A stretch of DNA of 64,000 nucleotides from Siphonodentalium dalli (Eukaryota; Mollusca; Scaphopoda; Gadilida; Siphonodentaliidae), in the NCBI GenBank assembly GCA_032622095.1, contig CP136064.1:40947912-41011911 (forward strand). The letters run 5' to 3'. The notes beneath the pieces are model-generated. The model did no database searches, was not told where the DNA came from, and was given only the letters and a program-made list of their open reading frames with translations. A program made the position numbers and the translations under genes. Every line of letters starts with the position of its first letter. Position 1 is the stretch's first letter. Below are positions 47,455-57,274 of the stretch, one piece after another.

Positions 47455-48830
47455 GCTTAGAACAATAGTATGTTGTGCTTCTTAAAAAACTACTTCTGCC
47501 AAAAGTCTTCGTCCGAACAACTTAAGCCTTCATGCCTATTGACTATCTCGTCAGCGAGACAACTAATCCTATATATCAATTGGGTTAGGAGTAAGAATAT
47601 CGGCTGGTCGAAAATTTCATTCTCATCATAAGAAGCGTTAAGAACAATTTGCTCCCAATTGTTAGTCCCATCTACACGATCAGTTGTTCGAAAAATCTAA
47701 TTACGAGTCCAAATCCGGACTCTCAGGATCAATGAATTTGTTTCCATTCGAATAATTCAGAGCATCACTTCAAGGGTATTAGTATATTTGTACTTATATC
47801 CCTATGGTGCCTTGTGGGATATGTTTTAGTGAGCTTGAGTGACATTTCAATCTTCAGACGGGCAGCAAATTCAGGCTTTCATTTGCATCTTTATATATGA
47901 AATTTGGATTGAATTTGGGGATAATTGAGTTATGAATCAATAGAGAATAATTGTGAAGAAGTCCTCTAATTTAGCAAATTTGATCTAGTTACAAATATTT
48001 GTAGGATGAAGGGTGATTGGTTATTTTGGCATGTAGAAATATATTCAGGTATATATGGATGATATTTATTTATAGTTTTAAACAGCAGTGATTCCACCGA
48101 GAGTCACTGTATATAACCTATATATAGGACTGAGTTGTGCTGGCAATTTAGATATCGAATTTATGAGAATAACTATTAGCAAGATTAATCTTTATTTCCA
48201 CACAATTACCCAAGCAAAGTGTTTCACTTTAAAGTATGGTGTTCTATTAGCTGTTACAGAATAAAATTTTATTTTTTGTTTAAATTTATTAAAGATGGTC
48301 GCTCTTCCCTGTTTTTCCCAGAACATTTTGTAAGATAAGATAAGATACGTTTTAATGGTCTTTAAGGCACATATTGGTGTAGGACAACCTACATGTATAG
48401 ATAAAAATAAACAGGAATACATGGTATATATGTGATATACATGTAACAAGTAACAGATTAACAGAAATTGTAAAGATGTAGAATATCAAATTATTTGATT
48501 TATTACTGGACATAGGTCACCTGCGGAAGGATGTGATGTACCATATAGTACTTTACCACTTCCGCAGTCGACCAATGCCCAGCATGAGTATGGCGTTTAT
48601 ACAGGGTATGAGACTGTAAAGGAGTTGTCCAGCACTAACAGGTGACCAAAAACCTCTGTATAGATTTGAGAGTGTAAAATATAAAATATGGGAAAGCAGT
48701 TCATAGGTGTCTTCGTAACGAGTTTCCTACAAATTTTGTTGTTGTAGAAATTGGTGCCAGGAAGAGATGGAGCATCTTTAAGGGATCGTAAATTTTTTGT
48801 CGCCTAACGATGTGACAGAGGGTGTCAAGG
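47455..48830. other. intronic, no gene recognised
   Basis: (AAGAT)n-like tract AAGATAAGATAAGATACG at 48330-48347 followed by LINE-tail-like sequence. Otherwise nothing assignable. Confidence 0.4.
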
Positions 48831-48835
48831 CTGGA

Positions 48836-49079
48836 TATAGTGTGTCTTTACATTTTCAGAATGAGGTCCCCAGAGTGTGAATTTACCACTACCCATGACA
48901 GTGGGCTAGCATGCATCGGCAAATTCAACCTCTGGGAACCTCATTCTGCTTCAGCCTCAACTTCTATGAGGGGGGGGGGGGGGGGCTAGGATCAAATTGA
49001 TGTTCCCCAGTTAAAGTTGGTGATGTTCACCTGCTAGTCACCTCGATTATGCAACTTATCTTCTGCAAATTAACTCTTT
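48836..49079. mobile_element. H2-type MITE, degenerate and truncated
   Basis: ATAGTGTGTCTTTACATTTT, a diverged hairpin (48857-48949), an 18-G run at about 48968, then GATGTTCCCCAGTTAAAGTT and CACCTCGATTATGCAAC. Interrupted at its right side by the P2 element at 49080. Confidence 0.6.
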
Positions 49080-49401
49080 CAGTGCCAGGGGCCGATCTTA
49101 TCAGCCCTAATTTACGGTCTGTAGATTGCCAGGGCCGATAAAATCGGCCCTAAAAAAATATTAAAAAAAAACTAAAATAATATTTTTAATTTTTTTTAAT
49201 TTTTTGTTTTTGGGGAAATTTTTTTTGGGTATGCTTAAGCATGCTATAGCGAATTTTAAAACAAACTGGATAAATCCATAGGAGCATGTTATAACTCAAA
49301 ACTATCACCAAGTATTCATAGTAATAATTTTGATGCCCATGAAAAACGTAAGATTCCCTGGCACTAAACCTACAAAATAAGCCTGGCACTAAAAGAGTTA
49401 A
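49080..49401. mobile_element. P2 piggyBac-like MITE
   Basis: TTAACTCTTTCAGTGCCAGG to GCCTGGCACTAAAAGAGTTAA, TTAA at both limits. Contains two CCGATNTTATC/GATAAAATCGG-type blocks and the GGGTATGCTTAAGCATGCTA centre shared with 43197. Confidence 0.82.
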
Positions 49402-49911
49402 GGGATATATTGAGTAACTGAATAGAAAGGAAAAGTTACTTAAATCATTGTTGAGATTAGATACTTGTTTCAGCTAGTGAACTACCACTTATAAATCCTA
49501 TCAAACTAATGAAAGTACATGCAACATTTATAGATTACAGTTTACTGTTATGCTCTTAAGCGATACAAATTAAATAAAAATAATTTATGATAAATAGATG
49601 CTCAAGATTTCATAGATAAACAATGTGACACTGTTAGATCTTCAAGAATTGATTTTAAATTCTGTGTCTTTGGTGTATTTATTCTGCTATTCATGTACTT
49701 AGTTCTATCATATTAGTAAAAGTAAATTGCCACACACACAACAGTCCGCTTAACCTCATATTCTTATACAGAGAACATTCCAGGGCCGGCTAAAACAAAT
49801 AAAACCTTGCAGTAATTTATTTTCGTGGAATAATTAGTCTAACTTGGCATGGAAATGCATCATATTGTACTCGGTGCTCTGGTTTACTACTTTTGGGACA
49901 CTGTTATATAG
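49402..49911. other. intronic, no gene recognised
   Basis: AT-rich; nothing shared or domain-bearing. Confidence 0.4.
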
Positions 49912-50363
49912 GACCCGCCATATCAAATCCAGTCGTAAGTCGGGATTTTTTTTACCCTGTGCCAATGCATTCTCTTATATATGTGAGTCGACCATAGGTT
50001 GCCTCGCATATATAAGAGAATGCATTGGCCTAACAATTTTTTACAATTTTAATAATTTTTTCTTGTATTCTTTAACAATTTTATAATTTTACCCATAGAG
50101 AGCCCCTGACAAACATGAGCAGACGACACTATTCTATATGCTTCTATATATGTGTGGGGCTCCCTGCAGGGTAGTGGATGTTTTTTATTTTATGTCCTAA
50201 AAATTGTAAGAAACATTTATTTAAAAAAAATGATAAAAAATTGTTAGGCCAATGCATTCTCTTATATATGCGAGGCGACCTATGGTCGACTCACATATAT
50301 AAGAGAATGCATTGGCACAGGGTAAAAAAATCCCGACTTATGACTGGATTTGATATGGCGGGT
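49912..50363. mobile_element. long palindrome with two hairpin cassettes and different ends
   Basis: Left GACCCGCCATATCAAATCCA...GTCGGGATTTTTTTTACCC, right the complement ending TTGATATGGCGGGTC. Hairpin cassettes are at 49961-50029 and 50248-50316, inverted relative to each other. The ends are not TTAACCC; no clear target duplication. It may be a P1-type core placed within another element. Confidence 0.75.
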
Positions 50364-51394
50364 CACATATAAGTTTTCAGGCTTTCCCCTGATTTCAGGC
50401 TTTTGAGCTTCTATGTGTATGATTTCTCGGGATTTCAATGAAAGATGTAAGTTTATTTGACTGTTCCTGTCTACTTCAGTCTATTTGTTGACAAACACAC
50501 TGTAACAGTATCATATCCCATCCCAATATTTCAGATGACATTTAAAGACTAAATTTTGCATATAAACTCTAAACTGGACTTAACCAGGGATGCCGAAAGC
50601 ACCAAAGGGCAAGGGGGGGGGGGGAAACCAATCAGTTGGGCACTTTTCAGGGGGCCCACTGGTCTCCCATGGGGGGGGGGGAATGCCCTGCATGCCCCCC
50701 CCACTTCTCTGGCATTCCTGGACTTAACTATTAGTATGCCAAACCTACTTTCATACATTTTATGGCTCAGTCACTTACATCCCTGCTATAATGCAGATGT
50801 AAGATTCCATAGAAAAAAGTTTTTCACAATTGTCAAAATGGTAGCAGTCAAAGTGATGGGTACAAACTGATTTGTTCCTTGATTTTTGTCATGAAACTGG
50901 GTCAAACCATGACTTATTACAGATAGAGAACTCTAAAAAGGGGGTTCAATAATTTTTCTGAACAAAATTGATTATAAACCCTTTCATTACTGAATGGATT
51001 GCCCAAAACATACACTGGAATGTTCTATTCTTCGCTTGGGGTGTTTTGATAATAGAAGTTTAAAAAAACATAGGATTCACGCGTCGAGAGAAGGTCAAGT
51101 TTTGATTTTTGTTTGGTTAAATGAATTATTTTGATTTATTCCCATTTGTCATTTGTGATAGTAAGGTTGGTGTTGTTGTCTGGTTAAGATATAAGGAAGT
51201 GCACCCTGAGTCAATATTTTCAGTCCAGTATTGTTCTCCACAAAAGTGCCCACCTGGAAAAAGTACAAATTGGCTATTGGCATATTGTATATAAAGTAAT
51301 GGTCAATTGCTGGTACTAGTGTTTTTTATTCAGAGAACATAATAGCCAAGGGGTTTAATATTCTAATTTAACTTTGTATTTTATTGTCTTGCAG
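50364..51394. other. intronic; G-runs at 50615-50625 and 50671-50681
   Basis: No gene. The proline/glycine-rich short ORFs here translate the G-runs. A weak P4-like phrase (CCCTTTCATTACTGAATGGA) at about 50979. Confidence 0.4.
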
Positions 51395-51503
51395 GTCTCA
51401 CCTAAGGGAGCTGGACTGAATCCGGACGCTCATGTATTTTTGAGCAAGGAGCCAAATACAACACCAACACCGCAATGGGATGGTGCCCAGAATCAGTCTG
51501 AAG
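51395..51503 (+). CDS. LARP4-like: LARP4/LARP4B-like protein, exon 3 with PAM2 motif
   Basis: Acceptor ATTGTCTTGCAG precedes and donor GAAG|GTAAAA follows; 109 nt, entering phase 0 and leaving phase 1. It encodes VSPKGAGLNPDAHVFLSKEP, then a Thr/Pro stretch with QWDG. The SPKGAGLNPDAHVF core matches the N-terminal PABP MLLE-binding motif of LARP4 (recalled as SKGTGLNPNAKVW), including residues before the motif and the intron placement just upstream. Vertebrate LARP4 has Trp at the last core position (PAM2w); here it is Phe, as in the standard PAM2 of PAIP and TOB proteins. The exon end and donor are tandemly repeated (see 51473-51625). Confidence 0.72.
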
Positions 51504-51625
51504 GTAAAAACTTATTTACATATGATATACAACACCCCAATGGGATGGGGATTAGTCCAAAGGTGAAACTTATTTCCACATGATATACAACATGCCAATG
51601 GGATGAGGATTAGTCCGAAGGTAAA
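51473..51625 (+). repeat. tandem triplication of the exon 3 3' end and splice donor
   Basis: Units start at CAATGGGATGG (51473), CAATGGGATGG (51538) and CAATGGGATGA (51596). Each runs through AGTC(T/C)(G/A)AAG|GT. The donors are at 51504, 51563 and 51621, spaced 59 and 58 bp. Units two and three share ACTTATTTCCACATGATATA-type sequence with the intron start. Donor two keeps the frame open but changes phase, so exon 4 would hit a stop. Confidence 0.8.
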
Positions 51626-51631
51626 CCCATA

Positions 51632-51980
51632 ATAACCCCTTCATGATGGGAGCTGAGCTGGTGCAGCATTAACCCTTTGAGTGCCATATATAAGAGAATG
51701 CATTGGCACAGGGTATATGGGTTGATACAAAAATCGGCCCTGGCACTGAAAGGGTTAAAGACCTGTGCCAGTTTATTCTCTTGCATATGCAAGTCTCTCA
51801 TTGGGTGCCTCGCATACATGTATATAAGAGAATGCACTGGCTCACAAGATCATGGTTAATATTATTAGGTCAATGCATTCTCTTATATATGCGTGGTGCC
51901 TATTGGAGACTCTCATATATAAGAGAATGCATTTTGGTTTTCGCAAAATTTAAGGAAGCTCCAGTCATGATATAAATTAA
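51632..51980. mobile_element. P3 MITE hosting a small P2 element
   Basis: ATAACCCCTTCATGATGGGA to GAAGCTCCAGTCATGATATA, then AATTAA. Cassettes are at 51767-51841 and 51869-51935. Interrupted at the TTAA of GCAGCATTAAAGAC by the element 51669-51758. Confidence 0.75.
51669..51758. mobile_element. 90-bp P2 MITE inserted at TTAA
   Basis: TTAACCCTTTGAGTGCCATA to GCCCTGGCACTGAAAGGGTTAA, TTAA on both sides. Contains half of a hairpin cassette (TATAAGAGAATGCATTGGCA) and GGTTGATACAAAAATCGGCC. Uninterrupted relatives at 37421 and 42128 show a single TTAA at the same place. Confidence 0.85.
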
Positions 51981-52090
51981 TATTGAGGTATTAATGCAGG
52001 ACAGCCATTGCCAGACAATGAATTAACAACTCCTGGGCTCACATACATGTAGGTGTTGACCCTTTACTGAATGGACTCTGCCATCAGTTA

Positions 52091-52753
52091 TTAACCCTTT
52101 CTATACTAAATGGATTCCTCCACTCAGCTATAAAAATATACATTGAAGTGGTCTATTATTCATTTGGAGGGGTTTTAAGGAAAACAGTAAGTCGACAACA
52201 GATAGTAAAATTGCAGGAGTCCTGTCTGAACATTTCCTAAGGGATAACTTCTCAACAACAAGCCTGTAGTTTAGTTTGCGTGTCATTTGCAGAATGAGGT
52301 CCCCAGAGGGTGAACTTAGTGACGCTATCCCGCATAGTGGGCTAGCATCACCAAATTCACCCTCTGGGGACCTCATTCTGCATGGCCTCATCTGCTATGG
52401 GAAACATAAACTCAGATTAAAGTTCCCAAATGGTGAATATTGTGATATACACCCATTGGGAACCTCGATTATGCATTGTGTCGTCTGCCAATTTGGGGAT
52501 TTAGAGAAACTAAACTAAAAATGAAATAGAATCTATGTGAAGAAGTTTCTATAGAAATTTGATAATAAAGAAAGTTTCCAGAGACGATGAGGTCTAGGCA
52601 GAATGAGGTCCCCAGAGGGTGAATTTAGTGATGCTAGCCCACTATGCTGGATAGCGTCACTAAATTCACTCTCTGGGGACCTCATTCTGCAAATGACAGG
52701 CACACTAAACTCAGACTTTCTCATCAATGAGTATTTAGTATAGAAAAGATTAA
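52091..52753. mobile_element. P4 MITE hosting an H2 insertion
   Basis: TTAACCCTTTCTATACTAAA to GAGTATTTAGTATAGAAAAGATTAA, TTAA at both limits. The host is split in its GATAACTTCTCAACAA region at 52258. Confidence 0.82.
52259..52719. mobile_element. H2 hAT-like MITE, full-length
   Basis: 461 bp. CAAGCCTGTAGTTTAGTTTG to CACTAAACTCAGACTTT, with flanks CTCAACAA (52251-52258) and CTCATCAA (52720-52727), 7 of 8 matching. Hairpins at both ends plus the central TTCCCAAATGGTGAATATTG palindrome. Confidence 0.8.
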
Positions 52754-52914
52754 AGTAACAGTTTAACTGGTTCGCTGCTAAATATCCTACATACACATAT
52801 TAAAATGCGTATATATATTTCAACAAACAGAAAATTATTGAATTTTATGCTCGGAGTTGATAATTTGCACTATTTTCTCAAATTTGACCCCCATATATAT
52901 ACATTTGTGATTAT

Positions 52915-53265
52915 GTTATGAGCCTGGATGTCTCACTAGGCTATGGTTATGAGCTTGGATGTCTCAATAGGCTATGGTTATGAGTCTGGATGTCTCATTA
53001 GGCTATGGCTATGCCTATGGGCCTGGATGTCTCATTAGCCATTAGGCTATGGTTATGAGCCTTGATGTCTCATTAGACTATGGGTCTCGATGTCTCATTA
53101 GGCAATGATTATGAGTCTGGATGTCTCATTAGGCAATGGTTATGGGCCTGGATGTCTCATTAGGCTATGGTTATGAGCCTGGTTGTCTGTTTGTCAAAGT
53201 AGGTTATCGATATGAGCCTGGATGTCTGATTAGGTTATGGTTATGAGCTTGGTTGTCGGCCTCTC
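52915..53265 (+). repeat. 31-bp minisatellite, about 11 copies
   Basis: Unit ATGAGCCTGGATGTCTCATT then AGGCTATGGTT. Copies vary by substitution and small duplications (CATTAGCCATTAGGC), and decay towards 53265. Confidence 0.88.
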
Positions 53266-53639
53266 TTAGGGCAAAACATTTGTAATTTTTCTCAGACTTT
53301 TCGCGATATAAGTACCTTTTCTGACAATTTTATTGGTCGGCATCCATTCAAACTTCACAATGTCCCAATTTAATTATATATGTAACATAATTTCTGAAAT
53401 ATTACCAGACAAACGCTATTTAAATGATTAAACTAAACAAGAGTTGACTAAACAAGACAGTGTCATTGCCAAAGCCCATATCTGGGCTTCCAGCACTCTT
53501 ACATAGGGTCCAAATATGGGCTTTCAGCACTGAACCAGTTAATAAAGTGTAGTTTTGTGGTGGAGCGCCCTCAGGTGACTCCATTATTAAGGTGCATCGC
53601 TTTAGACCAACATAAGCTGTCCAGTAAGTTGAGTTGCAA

Positions 53640-54145
53640 GATATGGTTTTCCACGATACGTATCGTATTGTGATACAATACTGATGATACGATACGTATC
53701 GTGATGTGTTCCACCACAGAAAGTTATAAAGGCAAGATACAAATAGCAGCATATAAATGTAGGGAGTGAGTGGAAGATTCAATCTTATATTATACTGGTA
53801 GTACAGAAATTTAAATTTATGCCTTAAATTTTATGCCTATACTTGTAGCTGCATCAATATTGAAATCCCCCCCAATAAATTTCCTGAAGTGTAATGACCT
53901 ACGTACATGTGCTTGAATATCTGTGCTTATTTCCAAAATTGTCAAGTCTTGTCATAATACAAATTATTAGGTTGCCGGATATGTTGAGCTGTACACAATA
54001 GAAATATATGCATTTTGTTTGACTTCCACCTTTAAAATCCTAAAACGTTAGTTTCGTTACTGTATCGCGATATCATGGATATGGTGTATCGTGTATAAGT
54101 GTATCGTGATGCTTTGAATTCACGATGAATCATTGCAGCCATACC
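53640..54145. repeat. GATACGTATCGTG-rich hAT-like remnant
   Basis: CACGATACGTATCGTATTGT near 53650 and the GTATCGTGATGCTTTGAATT...AATCATTGCAGCC end near 54140 resemble the two ends of a hAT element (GGCTGCAATGATT). No coding remnant recognised. Confidence 0.4.
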
Positions 54146-54338
54146 AGCTGGTTCGAATCCAGATGAGTGCAGATTTGTAAACTAATCAAAGCTGAGGTAA
54201 CCTAATTCAATTATCTGGGACAATTTGTCAGAACATGCTTTCTGGAGGGTCGGTGGTTTCTATGTACGGTCAAGTGATTTCTCAGTAATTTACCCCTAAA
54301 ACTGGTAATGTCGTGATATGGCCTAGCAGTTGAAACAG

Positions 54339-54952
54339 TTAATCATTTATATACTAAATGCTCATTGACAAGTGGTTCTCATCCAAAATATAATAAGTTC
54401 AACAAACGATCAATCATAGGTCACATGTTGAACTTATTATCTGAACTTTTCCCACCAATTAACCCTTTACCCAACAGAACGGCCCTGTGCCAATGCATTC
54501 TCTTATATATGCGAGTCGACCATAGGTCGCCTCGCATATATAAGAGAATGCATTGGCTTAACACATTAAAAATTATAAAATTGTTAAAGAATGTAAGAAA
54601 AAATGGTAAAAAGTGTCAATGTATTCTCTTATATATGCGAGGCGACCTATGGTCGACTCGCATATATAAGAGAATGCATTGGCACAGGGCATAACTGTAA
54701 CCATCACAATGTGGTCAATGAGCCGGTTCCAATGATATCCATATTTGTATGGTTTTATTGAGACAGACCAAAGATATTTTAGGCTGTTGAAGCTTTATTT
54801 GGCCGGTTTTGGCCGGTTTGTTGGGTAAAGGGTTAATAGAAGTCTTTTCATCTGTCTGTCGTCTGCTTTTATTACCTGAAAATTCCTCCAAATGAATAAT
54901 AGTATACTTTTATAAGTGAATTGGAGAATCCAGTCAGTAGAGAAAGGGTTAT
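54339..54952. mobile_element. P4 MITE hosting a P1 insertion
   Basis: TTAATCATTTATATACTAAA to GTCAGTAGAGAAAGGGTTAT. The interior reads TTGAACTTATTATCTGAACT, then TTTTCCCACCAA, then the P1 element at TTAA, then TAGAAGTCTTTTCATCTGTC. Confidence 0.82.
54459..54836. mobile_element. P1 piggyBac-like MITE, full-length
   Basis: TTAACCCTTTACCCAACAGA to TGTTGGGTAAAGGGTTAA with TTAA at 54459-54462 and 54833-54836. Hairpin cassettes are at 54489-54557 and 54616-54683. Very similar to 47066-47454. Confidence 0.88.
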
Positions 54953-55604
54953 GTCCCAGTAAAACAAACAAACCAGTGGGATGGAATCCTTACTCTTATT
55001 TTCAAAAATTAACATCAGTAGATATAAGTATAATCTTGAATGAGATCCGAGTTTACTCTTGTAATTTCTGTTCATCAACATGTATACTTGGCCTTGGCTG
55101 GATGTAAATGACTAATTTGTTGCTGTAAATTGCCAAATGCCAGTTATCATTTGACTAATTTGTCAGTCTCATTCTCAAAACATACCACAATATTGCCATG
55201 TTATCACTAGACCAATACTATCTAGTAACATTTGATAGAAATGGCCAAATGCCTTGAGATACCATGTGTGCCAGCACCCTCTAAATGCCAATAATACATA
55301 GTTTGATTGTTTTATTGGCATTTGTTGTTGTGGAGGAAAGATCGCAGAGAGTTAATTTTACTGGAAATCACTTCATGATATTTATTACACCCAGAAAACA
55401 ATGGACAAAGTTGAGCAAATCTATACATAAATCAAATTACCAGCACATGGATCACAAAGTTGCATTTATTGGGATTCTAATGAGCTTCACCACCCCTGGA
55501 TGGTTCATGTTGGCCTAATGTGCCTAATCACTCCATTGTATCTGGGAAACAATGGACAAAGTTGAACAGATATACTGTACTGCCTTAATTAAATGACCTC
55601 GAAC

Positions 55605-55695
55605 CAAAGATGGAACACCAGTTAGACCGCACTTCGGTTAGACTTTAAACACGCTTATAAACCACAAGACAACCAGAGGATTGTGTTGTTATACA
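55605..55695. repeat. ~90-bp dispersed repeat (inverse copy at 63597)
   Basis: CACCAGTTAGACCGCACTTC, TTAAACACG and AACCAGAGGATTGTGTTGTT match, in reverse complement, AACAACACAATCCTCTGGTT through GGTCTAACTGGGGTG at 63597-63680. Confidence 0.75.
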
Positions 55696-55974
55696 TGTAC
55701 CACATGAAATCATCAACTGGTATGAAATGGTAACTTCCAGTACAATTGTAGCTTCAACAAAATTATATAAATGTCAAAACAGTTAGCTTTGAATATTAGA
55801 GATGGGTGCTATATCAAAATACTGAGACGGTATCGACACAATACCGACATTCCGAACCGAAGCAGCATGACAATACGGAGATGTTCGGTATCTCAAATAA
55901 TCCGACATCTGCTATTAACACAATGCTATCATGGTGCAGTATACTCCCGTAATTCAGTTATAATTTACTCAAAT
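55696..55974. other. intronic, no gene recognised
   Basis: No domain-bearing ORF or shared repeat. Confidence 0.4.
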
Positions 55975-56330
55975 TTGCAATGCATTGTCTGGCATAGCGG
56001 GCAAGCATTTATAATTAAATTCACCCTCTTGGAACCTCATTCTGCTTAGGCCTCATTTTCTCTGGAAAGTTTCTTTATCGTCAAATTTCTATAGAACTTC
56101 TTCATATAGATTCTTTTTCTTTTTTAGTTTTAATAGTTTCTCTATCCCAAATTGGCAGATGCCACAATGCATAATCAAGGTGCCCAATGGGTGCACATCA
56201 CCATCTTCACAATCTGGGAACATAAATCTGTGTCTAAATAGGTCTCCCATTGCAGATGAGGCCATGCAAATTGAGGTCGCCTGGCTAACATCTGGACCTC
56301 GTCTACATAATCATCCAGTCAGAACAGTGT
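55975..56330. mobile_element. H2 MITE fragment
   Basis: One hairpin arm (GGCATAGCGGGCAAGCATTT, TCACCCTC, CCTCATTCTGC) and the H2 middle (TAGTTTCTCTATCCCAAATT, CAATGCATAATCAAGGTGCC). Truncated at both ends. Confidence 0.6.
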
Positions 56331-57274
56331 ATTAGTTGAGAACATAATCGCAACCTAACTAGGAAGAAAGGAAGAAGAGCATTAATAGTGGGCAAATAAA
56401 ATTACCATTGTTTTTTACTCCCTGTTGGTTTTATTTAGTGGCAGATATACACATGTGATGCAGGCATTAATCTGTGGATCTGGTTGGAGAATATGACGGA
56501 GGGGAAATTTGGGTGAGGGGAAAGGGACCTTAAAAGGGACCTGCTGCCCCTATAGCGAAAATCCTGCATAATGTGCCATAGACCTTACCAACTGAATTAC
56601 CAAGTCCCCTTATAATAAATATTGAAATTAGATCATTGGAATTAGTCTATGGACTGGTTAATATATGAGATCTTGCTTGAATAACCTTTCCAATCTATAA
56701 TCCTAATTTCTATCCATGTTACATAATCAAAGCCGACCTGTCACCTTAATGATATTTCCATTGGCTTATCAGGGTGTCTTATCTCCTAAAGGTGCTTAAC
56801 TTATAGGTCACCATTCTTTACTATGAATTCTTTAATCAATATTTCACATGCAGCCAAGATTAAACTGTCATATATATAAACTCCTGGAGTGATATGGGAT
56901 AAATCAATGGAAACGAAGTTAAGAGACAATAGGTTGACATCTCTGAAGACACAGTCTGGGAACGGTGATGAATAATTAAAAACACGCAATTTCATGTCTT
57001 AATGTCTTAGTACGAACTGAACCCATTCAATTTTAACAGAACAAAATTACATGTCTGTCATTTTGGTGAACACACTTAACTGAGTTTATATTCATGATTG
57101 CATCTAAAGGAATTCTATAATCATTACATGATAGTGAGATTAGTAAGTTTGATTTTTCAGCTACAGTGCTATTAATGTGGCTCATTTTGACATAGTCAAT
57201 AAAATGCCACCCTGCAGTATGCAGAATGTCGAAATAAGTCCCACAGGGCCTTGATAACTTGGAATAGCCTTGAA
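56331..57274. other. intronic, no gene recognised
   Basis: No domain-bearing ORF or shared repeat. Confidence 0.4.

Larger units (their letters stand above)
19732..51394 (+). other. putative 31.7-kb intron of the LARP4-like gene
   Basis: Bounded by donor GTAAGT (19732) and acceptor TTGTCTTGCAG (51384-51394). It holds most of the transposon nest annotated below. No additional exon was recognised, although a small alternative exon could be missed. Confidence 0.5.

Noticed and set aside
52915-53265. CRISPR-like array
   Set aside because: The copies are head-to-tail with no unique spacers, and the genome is eukaryotic. It is a minisatellite.
54150-54165. GGTTCGAATCC, a tRNA B-box-like word
   Set aside because: No A box or cloverleaf can be drawn from the upstream sequence, and there is no acceptor stem. 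It lies beside a hAT-like end, so chance is more likely.
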